Shown here piece after piece: positions 1-10,339 of a stretch of 10,339 nt of DNA. The stretch is from Lysobacteraceae bacterium (GTDB taxonomy: Bacteria; Pseudomonadota; Gammaproteobacteria; Xanthomonadales; Xanthomonadaceae). Location of the stretch: the NCBI GenBank assembly GCA_027483745.1, contig JAIXTZ010000279.1, positions 1 to 10,339 of the forward strand, given 5' to 3'. The first letter of the stretch is position 1. Each line of letters starts with the position of its first letter. The translations under genes and the position numbers were made by a program. The notes under the pieces were generated by a model. The model was not told the origin of the DNA and did no database searches. It worked only from the letters and a program-made list of their open reading frames with translations.

Positions 1-416
1 AGGGCCTGCGCTTCTTCCAGCGGGTTCAGGTCTTCGCGCTGGATGTTCTCGATCAGCGCCATGGCGATGACGGCGCGGTCGTCGACCTTGCGCAGCACCA
101 CCGGCACTTCGACGAGGCCCGCGCGCTCGGCGGCGCGCCAGCGGCGTTCGCCGGCGATGATTTCGTAGCGGTCCTTGCCGACGGCGCGCACCAGGATGGG
201 CTGGATCACGCCCTGGGCCTTGATCGACTCGGCCAGCTCGTCGAGTGCCGCGCCGTCGAAGTGCTGGCGCGGCTGGTACTTGCCGGCCTGCAGCTGGCCG
301 ATCGGCAGCGTCTTCAGGACATCGCCAGGCGCCGGCTCGTCGGCCTTCGCGCCCTTGTTGCCGGTGCCCAGCAGGGCATCGAGGCCGCGACCGAGACCGC
401 GTGCTTTCGTGCTCAT
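1..416 (-). CDS. parB: ParB chromosome partitioning protein, N-terminal part (cut by the left window edge)
   Basis: This is the centromere-binding clamp of the ParABS system, which loads at parS sites and works with ParA to segregate chromosome origins. The first 138 codons are visible, translated from ATG at 416 towards base 1. The N-terminus carries the hallmark GLGRGLDALLG, whose family role is contact with ParA. A proline-rich linker follows, then the ParB/Srx fold with QPR, a GERRWRA box (the CTP-binding motif of the family) and ENIQREDLNPLEEA. The helix-turn-helix and C-terminal dimerisation domains lie outside the window. The start overlaps the parA stop in an ATGA, and a perfect Shine-Dalgarno sequence supports it. 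Identification is secure; completeness of the gene cannot be judged. Confidence 0.96.
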   Translation of the reverse strand, partial: MSTKARGLGRGLDALLGTGNKGAKADEPAPGDVLKTLPIGQLQAGKYQPRQHFDGAALDELAESIKAQGVIQPILVRAVGKDRYEIIAGERRWRAAERAGLVEVPVVLRKVDDRAVIAMALIENIQREDLNPLEEAQA

Positions 417-1198
417 CGCGCGGCCTCCTTGGCCAGCTTCTTCTCGTTGCGGACGATCTCGCCGGCCAGCCCGAGGTAGGCGATGCCGCCGCGCGAGGCG
501 CGGTCATACCCGATGATGCTGCGGCCGTGCGACGGCGCTTCGGCGAGGCGCACGTTGCGCGGCACGATCGAGCGGAACACTTTGTCGCCGAAGTGCTCGG
601 TGAGCTCGTTCGATACGGCGCTGGCGAGGTTGTTGCGCACGTCGTACATGGTGCGGACGATGCCGGTGATCTCGAGCGCCGGGTTGAGCTTCTGCTTCAG
701 CGCATTGATGGTGTTGACCAGCGCCGAGAGCCCTTCCAGCGCGAAGTACTCGCACTGCATCGGCACGATCACGCCGTCCGCCGCGGCCAGCGCGTTCAGC
801 GTCAGCAGCGAGAGCGAGGGCGGGCAGTCGATCAGGATGTAGTCGTAGCGGTTGCGCACGGTGTCGAGCGCGTTCTTGAGCCGCTGCTCGCGCTGCGATT
901 CGTCCATCAGGCGGATCTCGGCCGCCGTCAGGTCGATGTTCGTGGGCAGCAGGTCGTAGCCTTCTGGCGTGGTGACGATGGCGGCTTCGGCGCTGGCCTC
1001 GGCCAGCAGCACCTCGCACATCGAGGCCTCGAGCTCGCGCTTGTCGACGCCGGAGGCCATGGTGGCGTTGCCCTGCGGGTCGAGGTCGACCAGCAGCACG
1101 CGGCGCGGCGTGGTGGCGAGGGCGGCGGCCAGGTTGACGGCCGTCGTCGTCTTGCCGACGCCGCCTTTCTGGTTGGCGATTGCGAGGATGCGGGCCAT
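413..1198 (-). CDS. parA: ParA (Soj-type) chromosome partitioning ATPase
   Basis: This is a 261-residue Walker-type ATPase that binds the nucleoid non-specifically in its ATP form and moves ParB-parS complexes. The deviant Walker A motif KGGVGKTT is at residues 11-18, with the signature lysine K11 and the nucleotide-binding lysine K16. The A' (switch I) motif DLDPQGN is at 38-44, and the Walker B segment YILIDCPP is at 120-127. The length and the absence of an N-terminal helix-turn-helix match small chromosomal ParA proteins rather than long plasmid ParA. The ATG at 1198 sits directly before the conserved ARILAIANQKGG start, so the start is secure. The stop overlaps the parB start by ATGA, which indicates an operon. 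The upstream SDR gene lies on the same strand 112 bases away, so parA may have its own promoter, although no clear one is visible. Confidence 0.97.
   Translation of the reverse strand: MARILAIANQKGGVGKTTTAVNLAAALATTPRRVLLVDLDPQGNATMASGVDKRELEASMCEVLLAEASAEAAIVTTPEGYDLLPTNIDLTAAEIRLMDESQREQRLKNALDTVRNRYDYILIDCPPSLSLLTLNALAAADGVIVPMQCEYFALEGLSALVNTINALKQKLNPALEITGIVRTMYDVRNNLASAVSNELTEHFGDKVFRSIVPRNVRLAEAPSHGRSIIGYDRASRGGIAYLGLAGEIVRNEKKLAKEAAR
424..430 (-). promoter_or_regulatory. Strong Shine-Dalgarno site of parB inside the parA 3' end
   Basis: The minus strand reads AAGGAGG, then 7 bases, then the parB ATG at 416. This full anti-16S match lies inside the last codons of parA and fixes the parB start. 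With the ATGA stop/start overlap, it suggests parB is translated both by coupling and by independent initiation. It is the strongest ribosome site in the window, since most other genes here have weak or no such site. Confidence 0.85.
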
Positions 1199-1219
1199 GC
1201 GCGAGGCGAATTCCGTGCA

Positions 1220-1237
1220 GCCGGCGTGAGCGCCGGC
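1220..1237. repeat. GC-only hairpin upstream of parA
   Basis: A perfect 7-base inverted repeat (GCCGGCG / CGCCGGC) encloses a 4-base loop. It lies in the 112-base gap between the SDR stop and the parA start, about 22 bases before the parA ATG. No T-tract follows on either strand, so it is not a standard Rho-independent terminator. It could form in the parA leader RNA, or it may be a chance product of very high GC. Confidence 0.4.
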
Positions 1238-1310
1238 AAGGCCGTGGATGATGCCACAGCGCCCCGGAGCCCCGGCTCGGGTCGGGCCGGCCGCGGGTTC
1301 CGTCGCCTCC

Positions 1311-2306
1311 TCAGACCCTGCCGCGCAGCAGGCCGGCCTCGCGCAGGCTGGCGATGGTGGCGTCGAGCAGCTCGGGCAGCGGGGTCTCGAGGTAGCCCAG
1401 CTGGGCTTTGGCCTTCGACGAGTCGACCTGCAGGTCGTGGCAGGGGAACACCGCGGCTTCCGGGGTGATGTCCGGCATCTTGCCGGTGACCCGCGACAGG
1501 GCGTCGCTGGCCCAGGCCACCGACTTCAGCATCCACGCCGGCGTCGCGCGGGCCGGGACCTTGCGGCCGAGGCGCTGGCCGATCATGCCGATCAGCTCGA
1601 CGAAGCTCGCGTGCGCGCCGCCGAGCAGGAAGGTTTCGCCCTCAAGGCCGTCCTCGAAAGCCCGCACCTGAGCGCGCGCGATCTCGCGCACGTCGGCGAA
1701 GGCCCCGGAGCCGGGCGGGGCGCCGGGCAGCTTGCCCTGGTCGACCAGCAGGATGAGCCGCGCCCAGTTGCGGGTGTCGCCGGGGCCGAGGATGTGCGAG
1801 GGCTGGAACACCACCCACGGCACGCGCGAGCCGCGCACGGCCTGCTCGGCCAGGAACTTGGTGCGCTCGTAGTTCACCCAGCTATCAAAGCCGCGCTGCG
1901 GCACGTCCTCGCGCAGCACGCCGTGGACGAGGTGCGAGTAGGCGGACACCGAGCTGGTGTGCAGGAAGCGACGGACGCCCGCCTCCTCGGCCGCGCGCAG
2001 CAGCAGCTCCGCGCCGCGCACGTTGGTGCGCGTCTGGATCGGGTTGTGTGGTCGCCACTGCGTGGTGTCCGCCGCGGTGTGGAAGATCGCCTCGCAGCCC
2101 TCCACCGCGGCCTGCAGCAGCGCCCACTCGGCCGGGCTGTCCTCGCCGAGCGTGGCGCGCACGGGCTCGCCGCCGAGTGCGCGGATGGCCGCATCGCCGG
2201 ACTCCGAGCGCGAGACACCGCGAACGGCATGGCCGGCGGAGACGAGCTCTCGCAGGACGTGTCGGCCGACGAAGCCAGTGGCGCCGGTAAGCAGGACTTC
2301 AGCCAT
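1311..2306 (-). CDS. Extended short-chain dehydrogenase/reductase (NAD(P)-dependent epimerase/dehydratase family)
   Basis: This is a 331-residue Rossmann-fold oxidoreductase of unknown substrate. The nucleotide-binding motif TGATGFVG is at residues 7-14, immediately after the start. The catalytic set follows: TSSVSAYS around 117-124 (serine), and Y146-x-x-x-K150 in NYERTK. FHTAAD at 75-80 is the usual sheet-4 region of extended SDRs. The C-terminal third is the variable substrate domain. The family includes dihydroflavonol-reductase-like and sugar-nucleotide or steroid enzymes, and the sequence alone does not choose between them. The ATG at 2306 is chosen because the Rossmann strand begins three residues later; no good ribosome site precedes it. 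The reading frame stays open far upstream, but that part is antisense to the next genes. It is transcribed towards parAB but has no evident functional link to it. Confidence 0.88.
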   Translation of the reverse strand: MAEVLLTGATGFVGRHVLRELVSAGHAVRGVSRSESGDAAIRALGGEPVRATLGEDSPAEWALLQAAVEGCEAIFHTAADTTQWRPHNPIQTRTNVRGAELLLRAAEEAGVRRFLHTSSVSAYSHLVHGVLREDVPQRGFDSWVNYERTKFLAEQAVRGSRVPWVVFQPSHILGPGDTRNWARLILLVDQGKLPGAPPGSGAFADVREIARAQVRAFEDGLEGETFLLGGAHASFVELIGMIGQRLGRKVPARATPAWMLKSVAWASDALSRVTGKMPDITPEAAVFPCHDLQVDSSKAKAQLGYLETPLPELLDATIASLREAGLLRGRV

Positions 2307-2468
2307 CGGGGGGCGTGCGCAAACGAGGGGGCTTTCGAGCCTGCCCCAGGCGACGTGGCGCGGAACGTGAGGGTCGTCGCGCTGCCGCGGGCGATGACGT
2401 TGATTGACGCTGTGCGGCCGCCGGAGGGGGACAATTCCGCGCACCACCCCGCAGCGAGGCCTCTCTCC
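2307..2468. other. Divergent intergenic region between the SDR gene and the DUF1003 gene
   Basis: These 162 bases separate two divergent starts and must hold promoters for both. On the plus strand, TTGACG (2404-2409) and GACAAT (2430-2435) resemble -35 and -10 boxes, but the 20-base spacer is longer than usual. A CGAGG ribosome-site-like element at 2455-2459 stands 9 bases before the DUF1003 ATG. No convincing promoter is visible for the SDR direction. No parS-like palindrome or small gene was seen. Confidence 0.5.
2430..2435 (+). promoter_or_regulatory. Possible -10 box of the DUF1003 gene
   Basis: GACAAT matches 4 of 6 bases of TATAAT and would place transcription start near 2442, leaving a leader of about 27 bases that contains CGAGG. 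The candidate -35 TTGACG at 2404-2409 is 20 bases upstream, which is unfavourable. The same GACAAT hexamer stands before rsmG. Confidence 0.35.
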
Positions 2469-3047
2469 ATGGATCCGTTCAGCGATGAAGCGACGAGCAC
2501 CCCCACCCGCGCTGCGGAGAAGTGGTTCGGCAAAGCCCTCGCGGAGGCCAGTGCGGTCGAGCGGCGCATCCTCGATGTCGCCCTGCGCCAGAAGACGGTT
2601 GCGAAGGATGCCGCGCTCGAGGCCGATGCCGAGCGCAGCTTCGGCGAACGGATGGCCGACGCCGTGGCGGCTTTCGGCGGGTCCTGGACCTTCATCGGGC
2701 TTTTCGCTCTCGCCATCGTCCTGTGGTCGCTCGTCAATACGGAGCTGCTCGGCACGGCGGCTTTCGACCCCTACCCCTACATCTTCCTGAACTTGATGCT
2801 CTCGATGCTGGCGGCCGTGCAGGCGCCGGTGATCCTGATGAGCCAGAACCGCCAGGCCGAGCGCGACCGCATCGCGGCCGCGCACGACTACGAGGTGAAC
2901 CTGCGCGCCGAGCTCGGGATCATCGCGCTGCACGAGAAACTCGACGCGCTCCGGGTGGACCAGATGGCGACGCTCATCGCGACGCAGCAGGCGCAGATCG
3001 CCCTGCTGCAGCGCCTGGTCGATGGGCGCTCGGCGGACGGGCGGTAG
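2469..3047 (+). CDS. DUF1003 family inner-membrane protein
   Basis: This is a 192-residue protein of the DUF1003 family, whose biochemical role is unknown. A charged N-terminal region of about 70 residues is followed by two predicted membrane segments. The first is at about residues 74-90 (from the WTFIGLF region to LWSLVN), and the second is at about 104-124 (from YIFLNLML to PVILMS). The conserved family block PYPYIFLN...QAPVILMSQNRQ is clear. After SQNRQAERDR comes a C-terminal cytoplasmic stretch of about 60 residues, rich in alanine, leucine, glutamine and charged residues, that looks like a coiled coil. ATG 2469 is chosen because it has a modest CGAGG site 9 bases upstream and gives a typical family length; the open frame further upstream is antisense to the SDR. 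rsmG begins 33 bases downstream, so the two may be cotranscribed. Confidence 0.87.
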   Translation: MDPFSDEATSTPTRAAEKWFGKALAEASAVERRILDVALRQKTVAKDAALEADAERSFGERMADAVAAFGGSWTFIGLFALAIVLWSLVNTELLGTAAFDPYPYIFLNLMLSMLAAVQAPVILMSQNRQAERDRIAAAHDYEVNLRAELGIIALHEKLDALRVDQMATLIATQQAQIALLQRLVDGRSADGR

Positions 3048-3067
3048 GCGCGGCGCACCGGAGGCGC

Positions 3068-3073
3068 GACAAT
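3068..3073 (+). promoter_or_regulatory. Possible -10 box giving a leaderless rsmG transcript
   Basis: GACAAT ends 7 bases before the rsmG ATG at 3081. Transcription normally starts 6-8 bases after the -10 box, so the mRNA would begin at or next to the start codon. No Shine-Dalgarno sequence is visible in between, which fits. No good -35 box is seen at 16-18 bases upstream, which weakens the call. Confidence 0.4.
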
Positions 3074-3080
3074 CGCTGGC

Positions 3081-3770
3081 ATGAATGTTCCGACCGACCT
3101 CGGCCCCCTGCGCCCCGCCCTCGAACGTGGCTTGCGGGAATTGGCGCTGAATCCCGCCGCTCCCGTGCAGCGCCTGACCGCCGTCAGCGGCGATGACGGC
3201 ACGCTGGCCGGCGCCCTGCTGGCCTACCTCGCCCTGCTGGTGCGCTGGAATGGCACCTACAACCTCACCGCCATTCGCGATCCCGGCGAGATGCTGGTGA
3301 AGCACCTGTTCGACTCGCTGGCGATGGCGCCGCACGTGCGTGGCTTGGCCACGCTCGCCGACCTCGGCACCGGCCCCGGATTGCCCGGCATTCCGCTGGC
3401 ACTGGCCACGCCCGGCCTCGCCGTCGCGCTGGTGGAGAGCAACGGCAAGAAGGCGCGCTTCCTGCGCGAATGCGTGCGCCAGCTCGGCCTCGCGCCGCGC
3501 GTGCGCGTGCTGGAGTCGCGCGCCGAAGCGGTCGCGGAGCCGGGCGCCTTCGAGGCGATCACCGCCCGCGCGCTCGACCGACTCGTGGGCATCCTCGAGG
3601 TCGGCGGCCATCTCGTCGCCCCCGGCGGCCGCCTGCTGGCGATGAAGGGTGTGCACCCCGCCGAGGAAATCGCCGAGCTGCCGGCCGGCTGGGTCGGCGG
3701 CGACGTGCATCGCCTGTCGGTGCCGGGGTTGGACGGCGAACGGCACCTCGTCGAGGTGCGGCGGGGCTGA
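3081..3770 (+). CDS. rsmG: 16S rRNA (guanine527-N7)-methyltransferase RsmG (GidB)
   Basis: This 229-residue SAM-dependent methyltransferase makes m7G527 in the 530 loop of 16S rRNA; in other bacteria its loss gives low-level streptomycin resistance. Family landmarks appear in order: the [12 protein letters not shown] segment (about residues 56-67), KHLFDSL, and the SAM-binding glycine motif [15 protein letters not shown]. Then come [14 protein letters not shown] (the motif that binds the SAM ribose and is usually written DSxxKR), ITARALD, and [10 protein letters not shown]. The length is slightly above the usual 205-215, because the N-terminus has an extension of about 20 residues rich in proline and alanine. 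The usual partners mnmG upstream and parAB downstream are not adjacent on this strand. The start has no ribosome site but a -10-like box 7 bases before it. The 3' end converges on the cyclic-di-GMP gene with 29 bases between stops. Confidence 0.96.
   Translation: MNVPTDLGPLRPALERGLRELALNPAAPVQRLTAVSGDDGTLAGALLAYLALLVRWNGTYNLTAIRDPGEMLVKHLFDSLAMAPHVRGLATLADLGTGPGLPGIPLALATPGLAVALVESNGKKARFLRECVRQLGLAPRVRVLESRAEAVAEPGAFEAITARALDRLVGILEVGGHLVAPGGRLLAMKGVHPAEEIAELPAGWVGGDVHRLSVPGLDGERHLVEVRRG
3743..3759 (+). repeat. Hairpin inside the last codons of rsmG
   Basis: GCACCTC / GAGGTGC form a perfect 7-base stem around a 3-base loop, overlapping codons for the HLVEVR end of RsmG. Together with the palindrome 16 bases further on, it could act as a 3' stabiliser or a weak terminator. 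Codon constraint and high GC make a chance origin possible. Confidence 0.4.
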
Positions 3771-3775
3771 GTCGG

Positions 3776-3795
3776 CGCGCCGCCGCGGCGGCGCG
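3776..3795. repeat. Perfect 20-base palindrome between convergent rsmG and the cyclic-di-GMP gene
   Basis: Ten bases, CGCGCCGCCG, are followed at once by their reverse complement CGGCGGCGCG, all G and C. As RNA from either strand, it would fold with about 8 pairs and a 4-base loop. It fills 20 of the 29 bases between the rsmG stop and the opposing stop at 3800-3802. Its place suggests a bidirectional transcription end or an mRNA 3' cap, but there is no T-tract on either side. Confidence 0.6.
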
Positions 3796-3799
3796 AGCG

Positions 3800-7544
<3,745 letters not shown>

Positions 7545-7569
7545 AGGCGAGGATCCCCCGCTTCGCCCG

Positions 7570-7574
7570 AGGAG
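7570..7574 (+). promoter_or_regulatory. Shine-Dalgarno site of aroE
   Basis: AGGAG, within GAGGAGAG, stands 8 bases before the ATG at 7583 and fixes the aroE start. A proper ribosome site here, but none before hemB, fits aroE being the second gene of a hemB-aroE transcript. Confidence 0.8.
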
Positions 7575-7582
7575 AGCACGCC

Positions 7583-8425
7583 ATGAGTGGACGCTACGCC
7601 CTGATCGGCCACCCCGTGGCGCATTCGCTGTCGCCGCGCATCCACGCCGCCTTCGGCGCGCAGTGCGGCATCGCCCTCGACTATGGGCTCATCGACGTCG
7701 CGCCCGACGGCTTCGATGCGGCGGTGGCCGCGTTCGCGAAGGGCGGCGGTGCCGGGCTCAACGTGACCCTGCCGCACAAGGAGGCCGCGCGGGCGCTGTG
7801 CGCCACGCTTTCCACGCGCGCACGCCGCTGCGGCGCGGTGAACACCCTGATCCGCGGCAGCAACGGCTGGCACGGCGACAACACCGACGGCGCCGGCCTC
7901 GTCCACGACCTCACCGAGCGCCACCGGCTCGATCTCCGCGCGCGCAAAGTGCTGATGCTGGGCGCTGGCGGGGCGGCCCATGGCGTCGCTCCCGCCCTTC
8001 TCGATGCCGGCATCGACGCGCTGTGGATCGTCAACCGCAGTCCCGGCCGTGCCGATGCCCTCAGCGACCGCCTCGGCGAGCCCGGCCGCGTGCACACGCG
8101 CTACTGGCACGACCTGCCGAACCTCGGCGTGTTCGACATGATCATCAACGCCACGTCGGCGGGCCGCAGCACCACCGCCATGGCCCTGCCATCGTCGTTG
8201 GCGACCGCGCGCACGCTGGCTGTCGACCTGAGCTATGGCGAAGCCGCCATCGCCTTCCTGTCGTGGGCGCGTTCGCAGGGCTGCGAGGTGACGCTCGACG
8301 GCCTCGGCATGCTGGTCGAGCAGGCGGCCGAGGCCTTCCGGCTGTGGCACGGGCAGAGTCCCGACACCGATCCGGTCTACGCCGAGCTGCGCGCGGAACA
8401 GGCGACGCTCTACACCGCCGATTGA
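7583..8425 (+). CDS. aroE: Shikimate dehydrogenase (NADP-dependent)
   Basis: This 280-residue enzyme reduces 3-dehydroshikimate to shikimate in the aromatic amino acid pathway. Substrate-binding serines lie in HSLSPRIH (S15, S17). The catalytic lysine is K66 in NVTLPHK and the catalytic aspartate is D101 in GDNTDGAG, with N86 in the conserved AVNT. The NADP-binding glycine motif GAGGAAHG is at about 126-133, with histidine where arginine or serine is common, and it is followed by the NRS turn that reads the adenosine phosphate. The C-terminal [17 protein letters not shown] block is canonical. The length and all key residues are typical of AroE rather than the paralogues YdiB or RifI. It is probably cotranscribed with hemB (38-base gap). 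Its TGA stop directly touches the stop of the opposing yrdA-like gene. Confidence 0.97.
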   Translation: MSGRYALIGHPVAHSLSPRIHAAFGAQCGIALDYGLIDVAPDGFDAAVAAFAKGGGAGLNVTLPHKEAARALCATLSTRARRCGAVNTLIRGSNGWHGDNTDGAGLVHDLTERHRLDLRARKVLMLGAGGAAHGVAPALLDAGIDALWIVNRSPGRADALSDRLGEPGRVHTRYWHDLPNLGVFDMIINATSAGRSTTAMALPSSLATARTLAVDLSYGEAAIAFLSWARSQGCEVTLDGLGMLVEQAAEAFRLWHGQSPDTDPVYAELRAEQATLYTAD

Positions 8426-8428
8426 TCA
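8423..8428. other. Back-to-back stop codons of convergent aroE and yrdA
   Basis: The palindrome TGATCA contains the aroE TGA (plus, 8423-8425) and the yrdA TGA (minus, read from 8428 to 8426). The two convergent genes therefore have zero bases between them, and each transcript must end inside, or antisense to, its neighbour unless terminated exactly here. Confidence 0.95.
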
Positions 8429-8968
8429 GCCCGGGGGCAGCCCGAGGTACTGGTCCTTCAGCCGCACGTAGTGCTTGGCCGAGTAGTAGAGCTGCTCGAT
8501 CTCGCGATCACTGAGCTTGCGCACCGGCTTGGCCGGGTTGCCGAGCCACAGCTCGCCGCTCTCCACCACCTTGCCCGGCGGCACCACCGCTCCGGCGCCG
8601 ACGAAGCCGTGCTTGCGCACCACCGCGCCGTCGAGCACCAGCGCCTTCATGCCGATCAGGCAGGCGTCCTCGATGGTGCAGGCGTGGATGCAGGCCGCGT
8701 GGCCGATGGTCACATCCGCACCGATGATCGTCGGGAAGCCGTCCGGCCGCGTGTACGGGCCCTCGTGCGTCACGTGGATGATCGTGCCGTCCTGCACGTT
8801 GGTGCGCGCGCCGATGCGGATGTGGTTGACGTCGCCACGCACCACCACGCCCGGCCACAGCGAGGCGTCGTCGCCCAGCACCACGTCGCCGATCAGGTGC
8901 GCGCCCTCGTCGACGTAGCAGCGTTCGCCGAGCACGGGCGTCTTGTCGCGGAAGGGGCGGATGGGCAT
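8426..8968 (-). CDS. yrdA: Gamma-class carbonic anhydrase-like protein (YrdA family)
   Basis: This 180-residue left-handed beta-helix protein is built of hexapeptide repeats and is expected to be a trimer with metal at the subunit interfaces. The three metal-ligand histidines of the gamma carbonic anhydrase fold can be placed: one in the TIIHVTH segment (about 80-85) and two five residues apart in GHAACIHACTI. The C-terminal block LWLGNPAKPVRKLS...YSAKHYV...YL matches the YrdA group, whose true activity is often unproven (many are inactive or need redox or metal activation). ATG 8968 is preferred over an in-frame TTG at 8983, because PIRPF begins the conserved first strand and a -10-like TAGAAT lies a suitable distance upstream. 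Neighbouring aroE repeats the aroE/yrdA proximity of E. coli. CaiE/PaaY-like transferase-fold relatives are less likely. Confidence 0.93.
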   Translation of the reverse strand: MPIRPFRDKTPVLGERCYVDEGAHLIGDVVLGDDASLWPGVVVRGDVNHIRIGARTNVQDGTIIHVTHEGPYTRPDGFPTIIGADVTIGHAACIHACTIEDACLIGMKALVLDGAVVRKHGFVGAGAVVPPGKVVESGELWLGNPAKPVRKLSDREIEQLYYSAKHYVRLKDQYLGLPPG

Positions 8969-8998
8969 GGCGGCGGCTCGCAACGATGGGATGGCCGG

Positions 8999-9004
8999 AT
9001 TCTA
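8999..9004 (-). promoter_or_regulatory. Probable -10 box of the yrdA-like gene
   Basis: The minus strand reads TAGAAT, matching 5 of 6 bases of TATAAT. Transcription would start near 8992 and give a leader of about 24 bases before ATG 8968. No good -35 box was found at 16-18 bases upstream. An initiation site here is plausible because the katG terminator lies just upstream. Confidence 0.5.
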
Positions 9005-9122
9005 GCGGCGTTGACTCGAGCAGCGAGACGCTCGTTCCTCAGGCGCGGTGGCGGTGGTGGATCGTGGGGATCGTCATGGCGCCAGCGCTGTGGCGTAGCC
9101 AGCACTCGGCGAAACGCGCCGC

Positions 9123-9162
9123 AAACGAAACGGGGTGAGCCAGCTTTCGCCAGCCCACCCCG
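9123..9162 (-). terminator. Rho-independent terminator of katG
   Basis: Read on the minus strand, CGGGGTG-GGCTGGC pairs with GCTGGCT-CACCCCG to form a 14-pair stem (three pairs are G-U) closed by a GAAA tetraloop, then TTTCGTTT. It begins about 26 bases after the katG stop. On the plus strand the three wobbles become A-C mismatches, so the perfect stem exists only in the katG direction. This is the best terminator in the window. Confidence 0.88.
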
Positions 9163-9188
9163 TGCGTTTTCAGCGGTGACGCGTTCGA

Positions 9189-10339
<1,151 letters not shown>

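Larger units (their letters stand above)
8969..9188. other. Intergenic region between katG and the yrdA-like gene
   Basis: This is the longest gap of the window, about 220 bases. It holds the katG terminator (9123-9162) and the yrdA -10-like box (8999-9004). Between them, 9005-9122 contains no open frame with protein-like content. An 8-base palindrome TGGCGCCA at 9077-9084 and scattered TGGC/GCCA copies are the only structure seen. Confidence 0.6.

Noticed and set aside
2355..2375. Possible parS site near parAB (GGAACGTGAG)
   Set aside because: It lacks the palindromic TGTTTCACGTGAAACA structure; only a short CGTGA core matches. No parS was found in the window.
2404..2436. Strong sigma-70 promoter from TTGACG plus GACAAT
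   Set aside because: The two boxes look good singly, but the 20-base spacer is outside the usual 16-18, so only a possible -10 was listed.
1248..2468. In-frame extension upstream of the DUF1003 gene
   Set aside because: It is antisense to the SDR gene and has no recognisable domain; ATG 2469 gives the usual family length and has a modest ribosome site.
8969..8983. TTG start adding five residues to the yrdA-like protein
   Set aside because: The conserved family N-terminus begins with MPIRPF at the ATG at 8968, and the added residues RAAA carry no signal.
9077..9084. TGGCGCCA palindrome as an operator
   Set aside because: An 8-base palindrome in GC-rich DNA is expected by chance, and no repeat of it at other promoters was seen here.

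Overview
The window is a GC-rich (roughly 70%) stretch of gammaproteobacterial chromosome. The gene content, the Pseudomonas-like HemB metal site and the aroE/gamma-carbonic-anhydrase neighbourhood point to Xanthomonadales (Lysobacterales) or a close relative; this placement is an inference from protein motifs, not from a search. There are ten genes, two of them cut by the window edges. No mobile element, RNA gene, CRISPR array or phage gene was seen, and no gene-free gap exceeds about 220 bases.

Layout. On the minus strand at the left are parB (5' part, running off the left edge), parA, and an extended short-chain dehydrogenase (SDR). Divergent from the SDR are a DUF1003 membrane protein and rsmG on the plus strand. 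rsmG converges on a large minus-strand gene for a GAF-GAF-GGDEF-EAL cyclic-di-GMP protein of 879 residues. Divergent from that gene is hemB-aroE, a probable plus-strand operon. aroE converges, with no intergenic base, on a minus-strand gamma-carbonic-anhydrase-like gene (yrdA family). Upstream of yrdA on the same strand is katG, of which the C-terminal half is present, with its own terminator.

How the genes relate. parAB is the chromosome segregation module. rsmG is normally its close upstream partner (mnmG-rsmG-parA-parB), but here they lie on opposite strands with two unrelated genes between them. hemB and aroE are housekeeping enzymes of tetrapyrrole and aromatic biosynthesis. aroE next to a gamma carbonic anhydrase repeats an arrangement known from E. 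coli. The cyclic-di-GMP protein is the main regulatory element; its cyclase motif, inhibitory site and phosphodiesterase residues all appear intact, and two related GAF domains precede them.

Nothing in the window is convincingly a new system. The items most worth a second look are the tandem-GAF bifunctional cyclic-di-GMP protein, promoter-like hexamers exactly 7 bases before two start codons (possible leaderless mRNAs), a perfect 20-base palindrome between two convergent genes, two stop codons fused in one TGATCA palindrome, and the split rsmG/parAB arrangement.
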